Positions 51,892-62,467 of a stretch of 64,000 nt of DNA are shown one piece after another. The position numbers and the translations under genes were made by a program. This DNA comes from Semisulcospira habei (Eukaryota; Mollusca; Gastropoda; Semisulcospiridae): contig BTPG01000001.1 of NCBI GenBank assembly GCA_036245525.1, forward strand, positions 215,665,092-215,729,091, read 5' to 3'. The notes beneath the pieces were generated by a model. It was not told the DNA's origin, made no database searches, and worked only from the letters and a program-made list of their open reading frames with translations. Each line of letters starts with the position of its first letter. Position 1 is the stretch's first letter.

Positions 51892-51969
51892 TCGCATTCA
51901 AACACAAGAAACAAATGAAATAAGACGATTCAATTAAATTCAAAAGAAACTGCAAAACCAAATGAATGG
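51767..51969 (-). repeat. Right arm of the inverted duplication
   Basis: Reverse complement of 50916-51118, extending about 75 bp past the TP1 end into CAAACACAAGAAACAAATG.. sequence. A further TP1-like right end (GTCGTTAGATGAAGCC..CTAATGGGTTAA) follows at 51969-52026. Confidence 0.88.
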
Positions 51970-52029
51970 TCGTTAGATGAAGCCTCCAACATTGTGGGGA
52001 ACACGTGCGTCGGGCCTAATGGGTTAACA

Positions 52030-52340
52030 AAGATTGCCAAAAGACAATCTGCCCCAACTGGCACAGAACGTGTTAAAGTTGCCTTAACCTTGGCGCTCTT
52101 TGATCGTTAAAATTAGCCGATAAAACGGTGACCTCAATGTTGCTTTGTCCCAGACTATCTGTTCTACTCTTCTTCTTCTTCTTCTTCTTTTTAAATCATA
52201 ATCCACGTGAACAGACACACGTAGGTGTGTTACCGCCGTTGTGCTCAACTAGGGCAACTCTCCGTCATCATTACCTCCACTTGAAAAGCGCGACATCTGT
52301 GTAGGTGTACACGGAGCAAACCTAGTCTCTCGTTTTACAT
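52030..52340. other. Short (CTT)n and unassigned sequence
   Basis: (CTT)n at 52168-52190. Nothing else. Confidence 0.5.
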
Positions 52341-52743
52341 TTAACCCCTTCTGTATCAAAGTGTAACCCCTTCTGTAACATCAAAGTGTAACCCCTTCTG
52401 TAACATCAAAGTGTAACCCCTTCTGTAACATCAAAGTGTAACCCCTTCAGTGCTGTCTGGCGCAGGCTGTGTTATGGTAGCCTTCGTTAATTCAGGACTA
52501 AAACACCTTAGCCGTCCCAGGAACATAGATTGAAAGTGGTGTCTGCAAGAGGCATAGATCCTCATGAGCCCCCGCGACTGAGTGACGCTCATGAGGATGT
52601 ATACTTCTTGCAGTTGGGTGGGGTCGAGCTGAGCAGGCAATCAGATCAGAACAAGTAGGATGCATTATCTATGGTCGATCCAGACTCACAGAGGCCCATT
52701 ACATTGGGTGGGGTTGACATTTTCTCGACTCTGAACGGGTTAA
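52341..52743 (+). mobile_element. TP3 MITE with tandemly repeated left end
   Basis: The left terminus TTAACCCCTTCTGTATCAAA is repeated as about four 25-bp units (TAACCCCTTCTGTAACATCA + AAGTG) over 52341-52450. The core 52545-52611 is partly decayed on its right arm. The right end CTCTGAACGGGTTAA closes at 52743. Confidence 0.82.
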
Positions 52744-53226
52744 GTTAGCAGTTTTGTACAGCATTATCGAGAAACGTACCAAATATTCTTCACGAAGGAG
52801 GCAGCAGTGTGCAAAGTGCGCTATTAACAGTTAATTTGAAAGATCGCTTTAAGTAATCCTATAGCAGTGACCTTTAGAATGAAGCGTTATCTTGCGTCAA
52901 AAGATTGTTGTTGTTGTTTTTTTAAGTGTTTGCAAAATCATGCGCTCGGATCTTTGACAATGACTTCAAAAACACTTCCACCGGCAACATGCTTTTCGGA
53001 ATTTCCTTCTCTGTGCACGTAGGCGATGATTTCTGCACAGTGACAATGTCCATTGCAACCCTTTTTTTTTTTTGCGGGGGATATATATCTGCACTTTAAT
53101 ACTTGTTACAGAAAGCTTCTTTTTGTTCATGTTGTCCCCCACTTAAGGTTTAAATTCAGGACAGAAACAATTTTGCTAGAATGTGGGCGACCTGTGCATT
53201 CAACTTTTCTAACGCACTTACTGTCT
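52744..53226. other. No recognisable feature
   Basis: Unique-looking AT-rich sequence with a T tract at 53061-53072. Confidence 0.5.
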
Positions 53227-53334
53227 TTAACTCGTTTAATGCCGATAACAAATAAATAACACCCAACTGCAAGAGGTATAGATCCTCATGAGCCCCCGCA
53301 GATGCGGGGGCTCATGAGGATCTATACCTCTTGC
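53227..53334 (-). mobile_element. TP3 MITE inserted in a LINE remnant
   Basis: TTAACTCGTTTAATGCCG starts at 53227. The core 53269-53334 is two exact 31-bp arms with an AGAT loop. The right end is not evident; LINE-like coding sequence begins about 20 bp beyond the core. Confidence 0.82.
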
Positions 53335-53352
53335 TGAAATCACTTTCGCCGA

Positions 53353-53541
53353 ATTTAACAACGATTTCAGAAACACAGAAGACATATTTTTAGACGCAGA
53401 TGTAGATTTCCCAAAGAGAGCGCAAACAATCCCGTATTTTATACCTATACGCAACTATGTCAAAGATGCTATAGAAAACTGCAATATAGTTATCAAGTCT
53501 ATACCAGTGTTACCAATAACGCCTACTATACCTCCTCACAG
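53353..53541 (+). pseudogene. I-like LINE remnant, segment before RNase H
   Basis: An open frame of about 60 codons reads RAQTIPYFIPIRNYVKDAI..IPVLPITPTIPPH. This resembles the linker between reverse transcriptase and RNase H in I-group LINEs. The RNase H itself appears downstream at 55609, so this and that segment are probably one decayed element split by the RTE-like insertion. Assignment is by pattern only. Confidence 0.5.
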
Positions 53542-55500
53542 ATAATACCTCAATCTTGAACCGCTGGTCGGAATACTTTCAGGACCTCTTCGGCGCTGAG
53601 CGCACTGTTCAAGAAACAGTCATCCTCCAAATCCCACACCTTCCACTAAAGGTTGAATTGGACGAACCGCCCACCGCCGAAGAGACCCTCACAGCCATCC
53701 ACCAGCTCAAGAGTGGCAAAGCAGCAGGCATTGACGGAATCCCGCCAGAGATATGGAAACATGGAGGCCCAGCACTGCACAACAAGCTCCACGACCTCTT
53801 TCTCTGCTGCTGAGAAAAAGGAACACTACCAAAGGATCTCCGTGATGCAGTCATCATCACCCTGTACAAGAACAAAGGAGAGAAGTCTGCCTGCTCTAAT
53901 TATCGTGGAATTACCCTGCTGTACATTGCCGGGAAAATTCTCGCAAGGTTGCTCCTGAATCGGCTGGTACCTGCCATCGCTGAAGACCACCTCCCAGAGG
54001 GCCAGTGTGGCTTCAGAGCCAACAGGAGTACCACCGACATGGTCTTTGTGCTGAGACAGCTTCAGGAGAAGTGACGCGAGCAGAACAAAGGGCTGTACGT
54101 AACGTTTGTCGACCTAACAAAAGCGTTTGACACTGTGAGCAGGCAAGGTATGTGGCAGATCCTGGAGCGACTAGGCTGTCCCCCAAAGTTCCTCAACATG
54201 ATCGTCCAGCTCCACGAGGATCAGCAAGGCCAGGTCAGACTAAACAGTGACCTCTCAGAACCATTCCCCATTCGCAACGGCGTGAAGCAAGGCTGCGTGC
54301 TTGCACCGACCCTCTTCACCACCTTCTTCAGCATGATGTTGAAGCAGGCCACAGTGGATCTCGACGATGACGACGCAGTGTACATCAGGTAACGTCTCGA
54401 TGGCAGCCTGTTCAACCTCAGACGACTGCAGGCCCACACGAAAACCCTAGACCAACTGGCTCGTGAGCTGCTCTTTGCTGATGACGCAGCCCTCGTTGCA
54501 CACACAGAGAGAGCCTTGCAGCGCATTACGTCCTGCTTCGTAGATGCCGCCCAGCTCTTTGGACTTGAGGTCAGTCTGAAAAGGACAGAGGTCCTTCATC
54601 AGCCAGCACCCAAGGAAGAGCATCGCCCTCCCCACATTACCATCGGCGAGTCCGAACTGAAGTCTGTACACCAGTTTACCTACCTCGGCTGCATCATCAA
54701 GTCAGACGCCAAGCTGGACAAGGAGCTGGACAACAGGGTGGCAAAAGCAAACAGTGCTTTCGGGCGACTATTCAAGCGGGTGTGGCACAATCAACAGCTG
54801 AAAAAAGGCACCAAGATCAGCGTGTACAGAGCTGTCGTCCTCACCACCCTGCTGTACGGTTCCGAGTCCTGGGCCCTCTACCGCAGCCAACTACGACTCC
54901 TCAAACGCTTTCACCAGCGCTGCCTGCGTACCATCCTCAGCATTCACTGGAGTGACTATGTCACCAACGTCGAGGTCCTTGAACAGGCGGAAACTTTGAG
55001 CATCGAGGCTTTGCTGCTGCGGACACAGCTTCGCTGGGCGGGGCACGTCTCGAGGATGGAGGATCATCGCCTACCCAAGATCACTCTGTTCGGCGAGCTC
55101 GCCACTGGACACCGAGACAGAGGGGCACCAAAGAAGAGATATAAAGACGTTCTCAAGAAGTCACTTAATGCCTGCCAAATCGACCACCGCCAGTGGTCTT
55201 CGCTTGCTGCGACCGTGACACCTGGCGCTCCACCATTCACAAGGCAGCCATCTCCTTTGAGGACTATCGCAGAGCTAACCTCAAGGACAAGCGGCTCAGG
55301 AGAAAAAACAGAGTTGTCGTAACTCAGAACCAGGACCAGACCTTCCCCTGCAGCCACTGCGGTCGAACCTGCCTGTCCCGGATTGGCCTCCGCAGTCACG
55401 AAAATGCCTGCAGACGACGTGGGCAAGCCCTATAGAATCTTCGTTCGCGAAGTCAAGCCATGAGAGGGGGGGAAGAGACCTCCGTGGGAACATCTTAATG
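53542..55500 (+). pseudogene. RTE-like LINE pseudogene, 5'-truncated
   Basis: It starts inside the linker (LNRWSEYFQDLFGAE) and covers the whole reverse transcriptase: [42 protein letters not shown] and LLFADDAAL (54474). Three in-frame stops interrupt it. TGA at 53811 lies where Trp is expected. TGA at 54072 is probably from Cys. TAA at 54390 is probably from Tyr. A one-base frameshift near 55205 separates the last ~77 codons, which encode RDTWRSTIHKAAISFEDY and a terminal C2H2-like motif, CSHCGRTCLSRIGLRSHE, before TAG near 55434. No endonuclease remains. It is distinct from the RTE-like element at 4 kb. It appears to interrupt an I-like LINE. Confidence 0.88.
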
Positions 55501-55608
55501 CTACTTTCGATATAGATTACACGGATTTGAAAAAAAGATGAGGATGGAAACGTTTTAGCAATTTAGTGAAAGAAAAAAATTACAGAAAACATATTTTCAA
55601 CATTCGAA

Positions 55609-55990
55609 CATTTTCACAGATGGGTCTGTCTTAAATTCTTCAGACTGCGGTGCAGGCTTTGTTATTCCGGATCTCAAAGTGAAGAAATCTTTTATCTCGG
55701 CAAAGGATATTCTATATTTACGTCTGAACTGCTTGCCATTCTCATGGCACTAAATTATATTCAACTTCTACCTTATGATATATTTACATTTTGATTTGTG
55801 CCGATTCTAAATCTGTCTTGTACAGTCTAAAAAGCTGGGATTGTAAAACAAAAAAAGATTTAGTATATGAAATAAACATATTATAATCTGTATTATGTCC
55901 AGAGGAATAGGGATCGATTTTTTTGGATACCCTCACACTGCGGAATTTATTGGAATGAAATTTGTGACAGACAAGCAAAAAAGGGAGCTA
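55609..55990 (+). pseudogene. Decayed I-like LINE RNase H domain
   Basis: Conceptual translation across breaks gives FTDGSVLNSSDCGAGF (first catalytic Asp region), then FTSELLAILMALNYIQ (catalytic Glu), then ICADSKSVLYSL (second Asp) and finally FFWIPSHCGI..ICDRQAKKG. These are the ordered motifs of RNase H1 in LINE ORF2 proteins. At least two frameshifts or stops separate the blocks. The sequence is AT-rich and old-looking compared with the RTE-like copy just upstream. Confidence 0.7.
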
Positions 55991-56198
55991 TAAATAGAGA
56001 AACGGAGCAGTTTGTAATAATATGCAATTATCTCTACATAAAATGTGCTCTGTGCTAAAAATAGAATTTTCACAAAGATGATATGAAATATACTTATCAT
56101 GTTCCACCTTGTTCAAGAAAAACAGCTTCGTTGATATACAAGTTAGGACTAAATTCTTGGAAAACAAAATTCGCAAAAGACATCAAATGCGAGTGCTT

Positions 56199-56899
56199 AA
56201 GCCCCATTAGCCCATTAGCCCCATTAGCCCCATTAGCCCATTAACCCCATTAGCCCCATTAGCCCATTAGCCCCATTAGCCCCATTAGCTCCATTATCCC
56301 CATTAGCCTCATTAGCCCCATTATCCCATTATCCCCATTATCCCATTATCCCCATTAGCCCATTATCCCCATAGCTCCATTAGCCCCGTTAGCCCATTAT
56401 CCCCATTAGCCCCATTATCCCCATTAGCCCCATTATCCGTATTAGCCCCAATTAGCCCCATTATCCCCATTATCCCACTATCCCCAATATCCCCATTAGC
56501 CACATTAGCCCCATTAACCCCATTAGCCCATTATCCGCATTATCCCCATTATCCACAATAGCCCCATTAGCCCCATTAGCCCCATTATCCCCATTAGCCC
56601 CATTAGCCTATTAACCCATTATCCCCATTAGCACATTATCCACATTATCCCCATTAGCCCATTATCCCCGTTATCCCTATTATCCCCCATTAGCACATTA
56701 GTCCCATTAGCCCCATTAACCCATTATCCCCATTATCCCCATTAGCCCATTATCCCCATTAGCCCATTAGCCCCATTAGTCCCATTAGCCAGATTATCCC
56801 CATTATCTCCATTAGCCCATTAGCCCCATTAGCCCCATTAGTCCCATTAGCCCCATTAGCCCCATTAGCCCATTAGCCCCATTAGCCCCATTAGCCCTG
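56199..56899. repeat. CCCCATTAG/CCCATTAT degenerate short tandem array
   Basis: About 80 units of 8-9 bp alternating CCCCATTAG, CCCATTAG, CCCCATTAT and minor variants. The minus strand reads CTAATGGGG, giving GGGG or GGG runs every 8-9 bases. Confidence 0.96.
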
Positions 56900-57380
56900 T
56901 TAAGCGAATAATCTGTGAAGGTCCTATTACAACGAATCTGTTGACACAAAATAACGTAACAGTTGACAAATTTGCAGAAAATATGTATGACATCTTACAT
57001 ACAAATATTGCAATTTAGATAGTTCATATCATAATTCATAGTCCGGTGGGTAAACTATTATAATAAGTAATTTGTATACGGGTTTGGATGTTAATTATTG
57101 CTATTCTTTAATATTAACATGTGTGTTTTGTTGTTGTTGTTGTTGTTGTTTTTGTTGGGGTTTTTGTGTGGTCTAATATCACCAATGTGTGAAAAGACGT
57201 TAAATAAAATCCTGAAAGCCTGAATCATAAACACAGTATTTTTCTTCGTTTTTGTCGAAAACACAAAATTCTTAGTTTTAGGGTTGCATGAGAACACAAG
57301 GTGTACCATCATAAATATATAAACATTTCTGCCTTCACATTTCTCATGCACATTCTGCTCTGCTAACAGTCTTTCATTGA
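56900..57380. other. No gene; (TTG)n at 57124-57149
   Basis: AT-rich, with one TTG microsatellite. Nothing else supported. Confidence 0.55.
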
Positions 57381-57489
57381 AGGGGCCCCGTGTCTATAGC
57401 TGCCAAAGTGTCGAGTAGCTTTACCGGCGACAACGCTATACGACACTTCCGCACTGAGCTATGGACACGGGGCGTATTCAATCAGTGAA
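57373..57489. repeat. Foldback with GCCCCGTGTC arms
   Basis: GGGCCCCGTGTCTATAGCT pairs with AGCTATGGACACGGGGC, and AAGTGTCG pairs with CGACACTT inside. The outer parts TTTCATTGA and TCAGTGAAA are also inverted. Confidence 0.75.
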
Positions 57490-57585
57490 ACCTACGGAAC
57501 TCTCCGCGCAATGTGCGCTGACGAGGTAACGTAATTGAATGCGTCAGAATTATTTCAGTCAAGGCCGTACGTAATAAAATACAAC

Positions 57586-57782
57586 TTAACCGCTTGACTG
57601 CTGAGAAAAAAATGAACACGGCAAAAATGTAAGAGATATAGATCCTCATGAGCCCCCGCAATAGCGGGGGCTCATGAGGATCTATGCCTCTTGCTGAGAG
57701 CACTTTGTGTCCATGTTCCTTGGACGGCTCGGCTCTTTGACAATGACGTCAAAAACACGTCCACTGGAGCGAAGGGGTTACA
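57586..57782 (-). mobile_element. TP3 MITE
   Basis: TTAACCGCTTGACTGCTGAG starts at 57586. The core is 57629-57694 with a stem-top CCCCCGC / GCGGGGG and AATA loop. It ends CACTGGAGCGAAGGGGTTAC. Confidence 0.87.
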
Positions 57783-58079
57783 TATGTACTAGTATTCGAA
57801 AGCAGATGATAATCAGTATATAACTCTGGCTGTCTTACCCGTAACTTACCCAGCTCTTGAACGCAGCTTCAATGACGCAATACAAATGTCATTTCATAGA
57901 GTTGAAAATAAATGCTTGTTGTCAAAATCGAAGTTTAAAATTCTGAAAATATCCTGCATTGTATGTCAGTGTGCATTAGCCTGCACATGACTTGGTGTTT
58001 TATAGTTGGTAGGAATGTTGAAAATAATCAGTTGGGAAATTGCGACAAAGCGCAACAAAAAGTCAACGGATGCGCTCCA

Positions 58080-59252
58080 GAGGGAAGATTGCAACTTAAC
58101 GGATGCATTCCAGAGGGAAGATTGCAACTTAACGGATGCATTTAAGAGGGAAGATTACAACTTAACGGATGCATTCCAGAGGGAAGATTGCAACTTAACG
58201 GATGCATTCCAGAGGTAAGATTGCAACTTAACGGATGCATTCCAGAGGGAAGATTGCAACTTAACGGATGCATTCCAGAGGGAAGATTGCAACTTAACGG
58301 ATGCATTCCAGAGGTAAGATTGCAACTTAACGGATGCATTTAAGAGGGAAGATTGCAACTTAACGGATGCATTCCAGAGGGAAGATTGCAACTTAACGGA
58401 TGCATTCCAGAGGTAAGATTGCAACTTAACGGATGCATTCTAGAGGTAAGATTGCAACTTAACGGATGCATTTAAGAGGGAAGATTGCAACTTAACGGAT
58501 GCATTTCAGAGGGAAGATTGCAACTTAACGGGTGCATTCCAGAGGGAAGATTGCAACTTAACGGATGCATTCCAGAGGGAAGATTGCAACTTAATGGATG
58601 CATTCCAGAGGGAAGATTGCAACTTAACGGATGCATTTCAGAGGGAAGATTGCAACTTAACGGATGCATTCCAGAGGGAAGATTGCAACTTAACGGATGC
58701 ATTCCAGAGGGAAGATTGCAACTTAACGGATGCATTCCAGAGGGAAGATTGCAACTTAATGGATGCATTCCAGAGGGAAGATTGCAACTTAACGGATGCA
58801 TTTCAGAGGGAAGATTGCAACTTAACGGATGCATTCCAGAGGGAAGATTGCAACTTAACGGATGCATTCCAGAGGGAAGATTGCAACTTAACGGATGCAT
58901 TCCAGAGGGAAGATTGCAACTTAACGGATGCATTCCAGAGGGAAGATTGCAACTTAACGGATGCATTCCAGAGGGAAGATTGCAACTTAACGGATGCATT
59001 CCAGAGGGAAGATTGCAACTTAATGGATGCATTCCAGAGGGAAGATTGCAACTTAACGGATGCATTTCAGAGGGAAGATTGCAACTTAACGGATGCATTC
59101 CAGAGGGAAGATTGCAACTTAACGGATGCATTCCAGAGGGAAGATTGCAACTTAACGGATGCATTCCAGAGGGAAGATTGCAACTTAACGGATGCATTCC
59201 AGAGGGAAGATTGCAACTTAACGGATGCATTCCAGAGGGAAGATTGCAACTT
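58080..59252. repeat. 33-bp minisatellite
   Basis: About 35 copies of a unit reading GATTGCAACTTAACGGATGC then ATTCCAGAGGGAA. Variants (TTTAAGAGG, TTTCAGAGG, GAGGTAAG, TTAATGG) recur as blocks. ORFs of 11-residue repeats on both strands follow from the period. Confidence 0.97.
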
Positions 59253-59536
59253 ATAAGAGAACGGGTGTGAAATGGAGATGCAGACCCCAGTGGCAAGCGC
59301 TCTTCGGGCCCGAGGATCATTGCTTGCTGGGGGAGTTGAGAGAGACAGACGAAGTGGTGAGAGGACGAAGGGTCCTGTTAACTTTTAATAGCCGTCTTGA
59401 ATCTCGTGAGAAATGAAATGTAACGAAACGAAAAAAAAAATTAATAAAAACTACAAAAACATAATATAGCATGTTCAAAGAGAGAGAGATAGACGGACAG
59501 ACAGACACAGCGACAGACAGACAGACTGACTGACAG

Positions 59537-59652
<116 letters not shown>

Positions 59653-59814
59653 AATGAAATGAAATTTCTCAAGGATAAATGATTAGGTACACAGATCTTT
59701 TTTTTTTTCAATCATGTCCTTGCACACGCACTCACACAACACTTTCACGCGCGTGATAAATAAACCTAATTAAAATAGAAAGGCAAAACGTGAACATCAA
59801 AAGGCTAATTTAGC

Positions 59815-59818
<4 letters not shown>

Positions 59819-59877
<59 letters not shown>
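59819..59877. repeat. (CA)n microsatellite
   Basis: About 29 CA units. Confidence 0.97.
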
Positions 59878-59882
<5 letters not shown>

Positions 59883-59931
59883 ACTCTACACCCTCTACAC
59901 AATATATTTATGCGAACAAGCACTTCTATCA

Positions 59932-60031
59932 GAGAGAGAGAGAGAGAGAGAGAGGGAGACAGACAGACAGACAGACAGACACAGAGAGAGGGAGAGAGAC
60001 AGACAGACAACAGACAAACAGAGACAGACAG

Positions 60032-60121
<90 letters not shown>
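59932..60121. repeat. GA/GACA compound microsatellite
   Basis: (GA)n, then (GACA)n and a second (GA)n of about 45 units. Confidence 0.96.
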
Positions 60122-60124
<3 letters not shown>

Positions 60125-60256
60125 TTCTGTATACTCTCTGATTGTCAGACCAGCGCACACATATCTCACCTCCAATAGGCGACCCCATAAACTGCGCACT
60201 GTGAAGACGAACAGTACAACACCCAAAGCAAATCGAGTCCGAATTAACAACTCTCA

Positions 60257-60508
60257 TTAACCCCCTCGCTGCCAGTGCCAGTGATCACCACTGAATTGCG
60301 CGCCTGAAACCACTCCACGCTGACAGCCGTTCGCGCCAAGACTGAAGACGCTTGTAAATGAAACAAAAGTAGGAACAAAGAATAACAGGACAAACACATG
60401 AGACGTAAACCCTCATCCGCCCCAGCGAATGCGGGGGCTCATGATGGTTTATGTCTCTTGCACGTAGCTTGGGGAGAGTTCGCCTTTCCTCAGCAGTTAA
60501 CGGGTTAA
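60257..60508 (+). mobile_element. TP3 MITE, both TTAA ends
   Basis: TTAACCCCCTCGCTGCCAG at 60257 and CAGCAGTTAACGGGTTAA ending 60508. The core 60395-60461 lost part of its left arm (CCTCATCCGCCCC). It is longer than usual because of extra sequence left of the core. Confidence 0.85.
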
Positions 60509-60716
60509 CAACTTTCCGGACGCAGGATCGCCGCCCTAAAACGTAAAAGCGTGGCTCCATTTCAGGTTTCCTATGGCGCACTTTAGGCTTCCCCGTCCAC
60601 TTCGTCTTTCGTCTGGCTGACCACACAAAAAAATCTATGGCATCCCGTTCTCAACCCTACCAGTCTTCAAGCAAAGTAGATGTTGACGAGCTCCTGCAGG
60701 GAGAAAGGGGATGTGG

Positions 60717-60736
60717 AGGGGGGGGGGGGAGGGGTG
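60717..60736. repeat. G-rich tract
   Basis: G runs with one A interruption inside unassigned sequence (60509-60874). Confidence 0.85.
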
Positions 60737-60874
60737 GAGCGCAGGGTGTCACGCATATTTATTTCTCTAAGAGCAAGGAGGCATATAATTATAATTATGT
60801 AAGCTTCTTTTTCTCTCGTGTGACTGGCCGCAACAAATTGTAATGGTAATTTGTGTGCTGAACCACGCAAACCT

Positions 60875-60940
60875 GCAAGAGTCATAGATCCTCATGAGCC
60901 CATGCAGGCACAGGGGCTCATGAGGAGCTATGACTCTTGC
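60875..60940. mobile_element. TP3 hairpin core, matched-change variant
   Basis: GCAAGAGTCATAGATCC pairs with GGAGCTATGACTCTTGC; GTC/GAC replaces GGC/GCC on both arms. Confidence 0.8.
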
Positions 60941-61387
60941 TCCAGACGATGAAGTCCGTTCCAGAACCTATTAACTTCAGGTGTTTGTTTTTGTGTGTGT
61001 TTTTTTTGTTTTGTTTTTTTAAGCGGAGGAGAAGAATCGAGGGCGTGGGGTGTTTTGACGTGGAACACACCCGGTTCTAAACCCTACCTGCATCCGAGAG
61101 ACACAGAGCATCACAAGTCCTTGCAAGTGCAGGGATCCACGAAGATCCTTGCTGCATGTACGTGCAGACCTGTTTACTAAGTCTTTTTTTCCCCCTTCTT
61201 TTTTTTACCCCCAATGGCGGAAGAGGGGTGGGGGAGACCAGGAGATGGGGTTTTGTGGACTGTGCGGGAACATGGACGTCAATGCGGAGTACAGGGCATG
61301 CGTGACCGTCTGTGGGGGTTTCTCCTAAAATCTTCTTCTGCGCATTACACACAGCAGCGGGCTCCCAACCGGAAATCTGTCTCTTTG
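60941..61387. other. Possible very old TP3 core and unassigned sequence
   Basis: At 61089-61154, GCATCCGAGAGACACAGAGC..GATCCTTGCTGC vaguely resembles TP3. Otherwise nothing supported. Confidence 0.35.
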
Positions 61388-61602
61388 TTAACTCCTTCTC
61401 CCCCAGACACACCACAGCAAGATAAGGATCGACCATGATAGTTTAAGGGTGATGCCAGAATAGCTTGGCGCCTATGGGCGCCAAGCTATTCTGGCATCAC
61501 CCTTGAACTATCATGGTCGATCTGTGTCCTGCACTGCAATGCAGTCTTTAGAGAACAACGGCAACATCTGGGGATTTCGGTCTTGGGGTAGAGTGAGTTG
61601 AT
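61388..61602 (+). mobile_element. TP2 MITE, GGTGATGCCAG subtype
   Basis: TTAACTCCTTCTCCCCCAG starts at 61388. The core 61427-61522 has arms GGTGATGCCAG / CTGGCATCACC and a CCTATGGG centre. The right end GGGGTAGAGTGAGTTGA has lost TTAA. It is a sister copy of 10630. Confidence 0.88.
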
Positions 61603-61821
61603 ACTATCACTGCCAGTGGAGGCAGGTCGTGCTTTTGAAATTATGGTAAATAAATGTACGTCACAACGCCCCCTGTCGTCAAAGAAAAGTGGACACAAAG
61701 TGATTTCGAAGTTCAGCCAAAGTTATAGATCCTCATGACCCCCTCAATTGCGGGGGCTCAAGAGGATCTATACCTCTTGCAGCTGAGTGCATGGTGTTAA
61801 CTCTCTTTCGGCAGTCAAAGG
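61603..61821 (+). mobile_element. TP3 MITE adjoining the TP2 copy
   Basis: TACTATCACTGCCAGTGGAGG is the left end, the core is 61714-61780 and the right end is TTTCGGCAGTCAAAGG. No TTAA is left. Confidence 0.77.
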
Positions 61822-61944
61822 TGGGAGACAGATCCCCTGTGATATTTCAGGGGCAGTGCCAGATTAGCTGGGAGCCTACAAAGGAGAAAAAAAAAACAAA
61901 AAAAAAATTAGTCTGACACTACCTTTGTCGATCCATCTCCTACA
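61822..61944. repeat. Degenerate TP1 core with A-rich loop
   Basis: TTTCAGGGGCAGTGCCAGAT..AGCTGGGAGCC, an A-rich insert, then AGTCTGACACTACC..GATCCATCTCCTAC. Confidence 0.6.
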
Positions 61945-62253
61945 TACGCGGCTGTTTCGTCACGTATGCGTATGTATCGCCTCTCGATATAGCGTTAATT
62001 TTTTGTCCATCTATCTCCCATTGTCGGAAGTAAGAATCAAAGTCAGAGTTGTGGACAGTCTGTCATATTTTTGTACATTTTGATTTGTAGAGTGAAACCG
62101 TTGAGATGACCTGAAAAATGCTACCAAGAATAAAAACCAATGAAGGCTAAACGCTCCTGCTGATGGGAAAAGTGCTTCCAAGTTGAGTATCGGTGCACTG
62201 TCTTCATTTCTCCTAATCACTGTGAAGCAAGACCTGCATTGGTTTACATTGAA
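61945..62253. other. No recognisable feature
   Basis: No gene or repeat family recognised. Confidence 0.5.
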
Positions 62254-62467
62254 GTAACTCATTCAGCCCGACGGCCGTATTTCCCAAATTTAAAATACGT
62301 CATCTAATGATTATGCACCAGTTGCAGGAGATGGATCGACCATGATAATTCAAGGGTAGTGCCAGATTAGCTTGGCGCCGACAGGCGCCAAGCTAATCTG
62401 GCACTACCCTTGAATTGTTATGGTCGACCCATCTCCTGCTGCAGTGCGTCACGGCTGAATGGGTTAA
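62254..62467 (-). mobile_element. TP1 MITE
   Basis: GTAACTCATTCAGCCCGACGG starts at 62254. The core is 62324-62439 with GACA between the tips. The right end GGCTGAATGGGTTAA is intact at 62467. Confidence 0.88.

Noticed and set aside
58472..59320. 11-residue repeat proteins (QLNGCIPEGRL type)
   Set aside because: Product of the 33-bp minisatellite in multiple frames; no start context or flanking domain.
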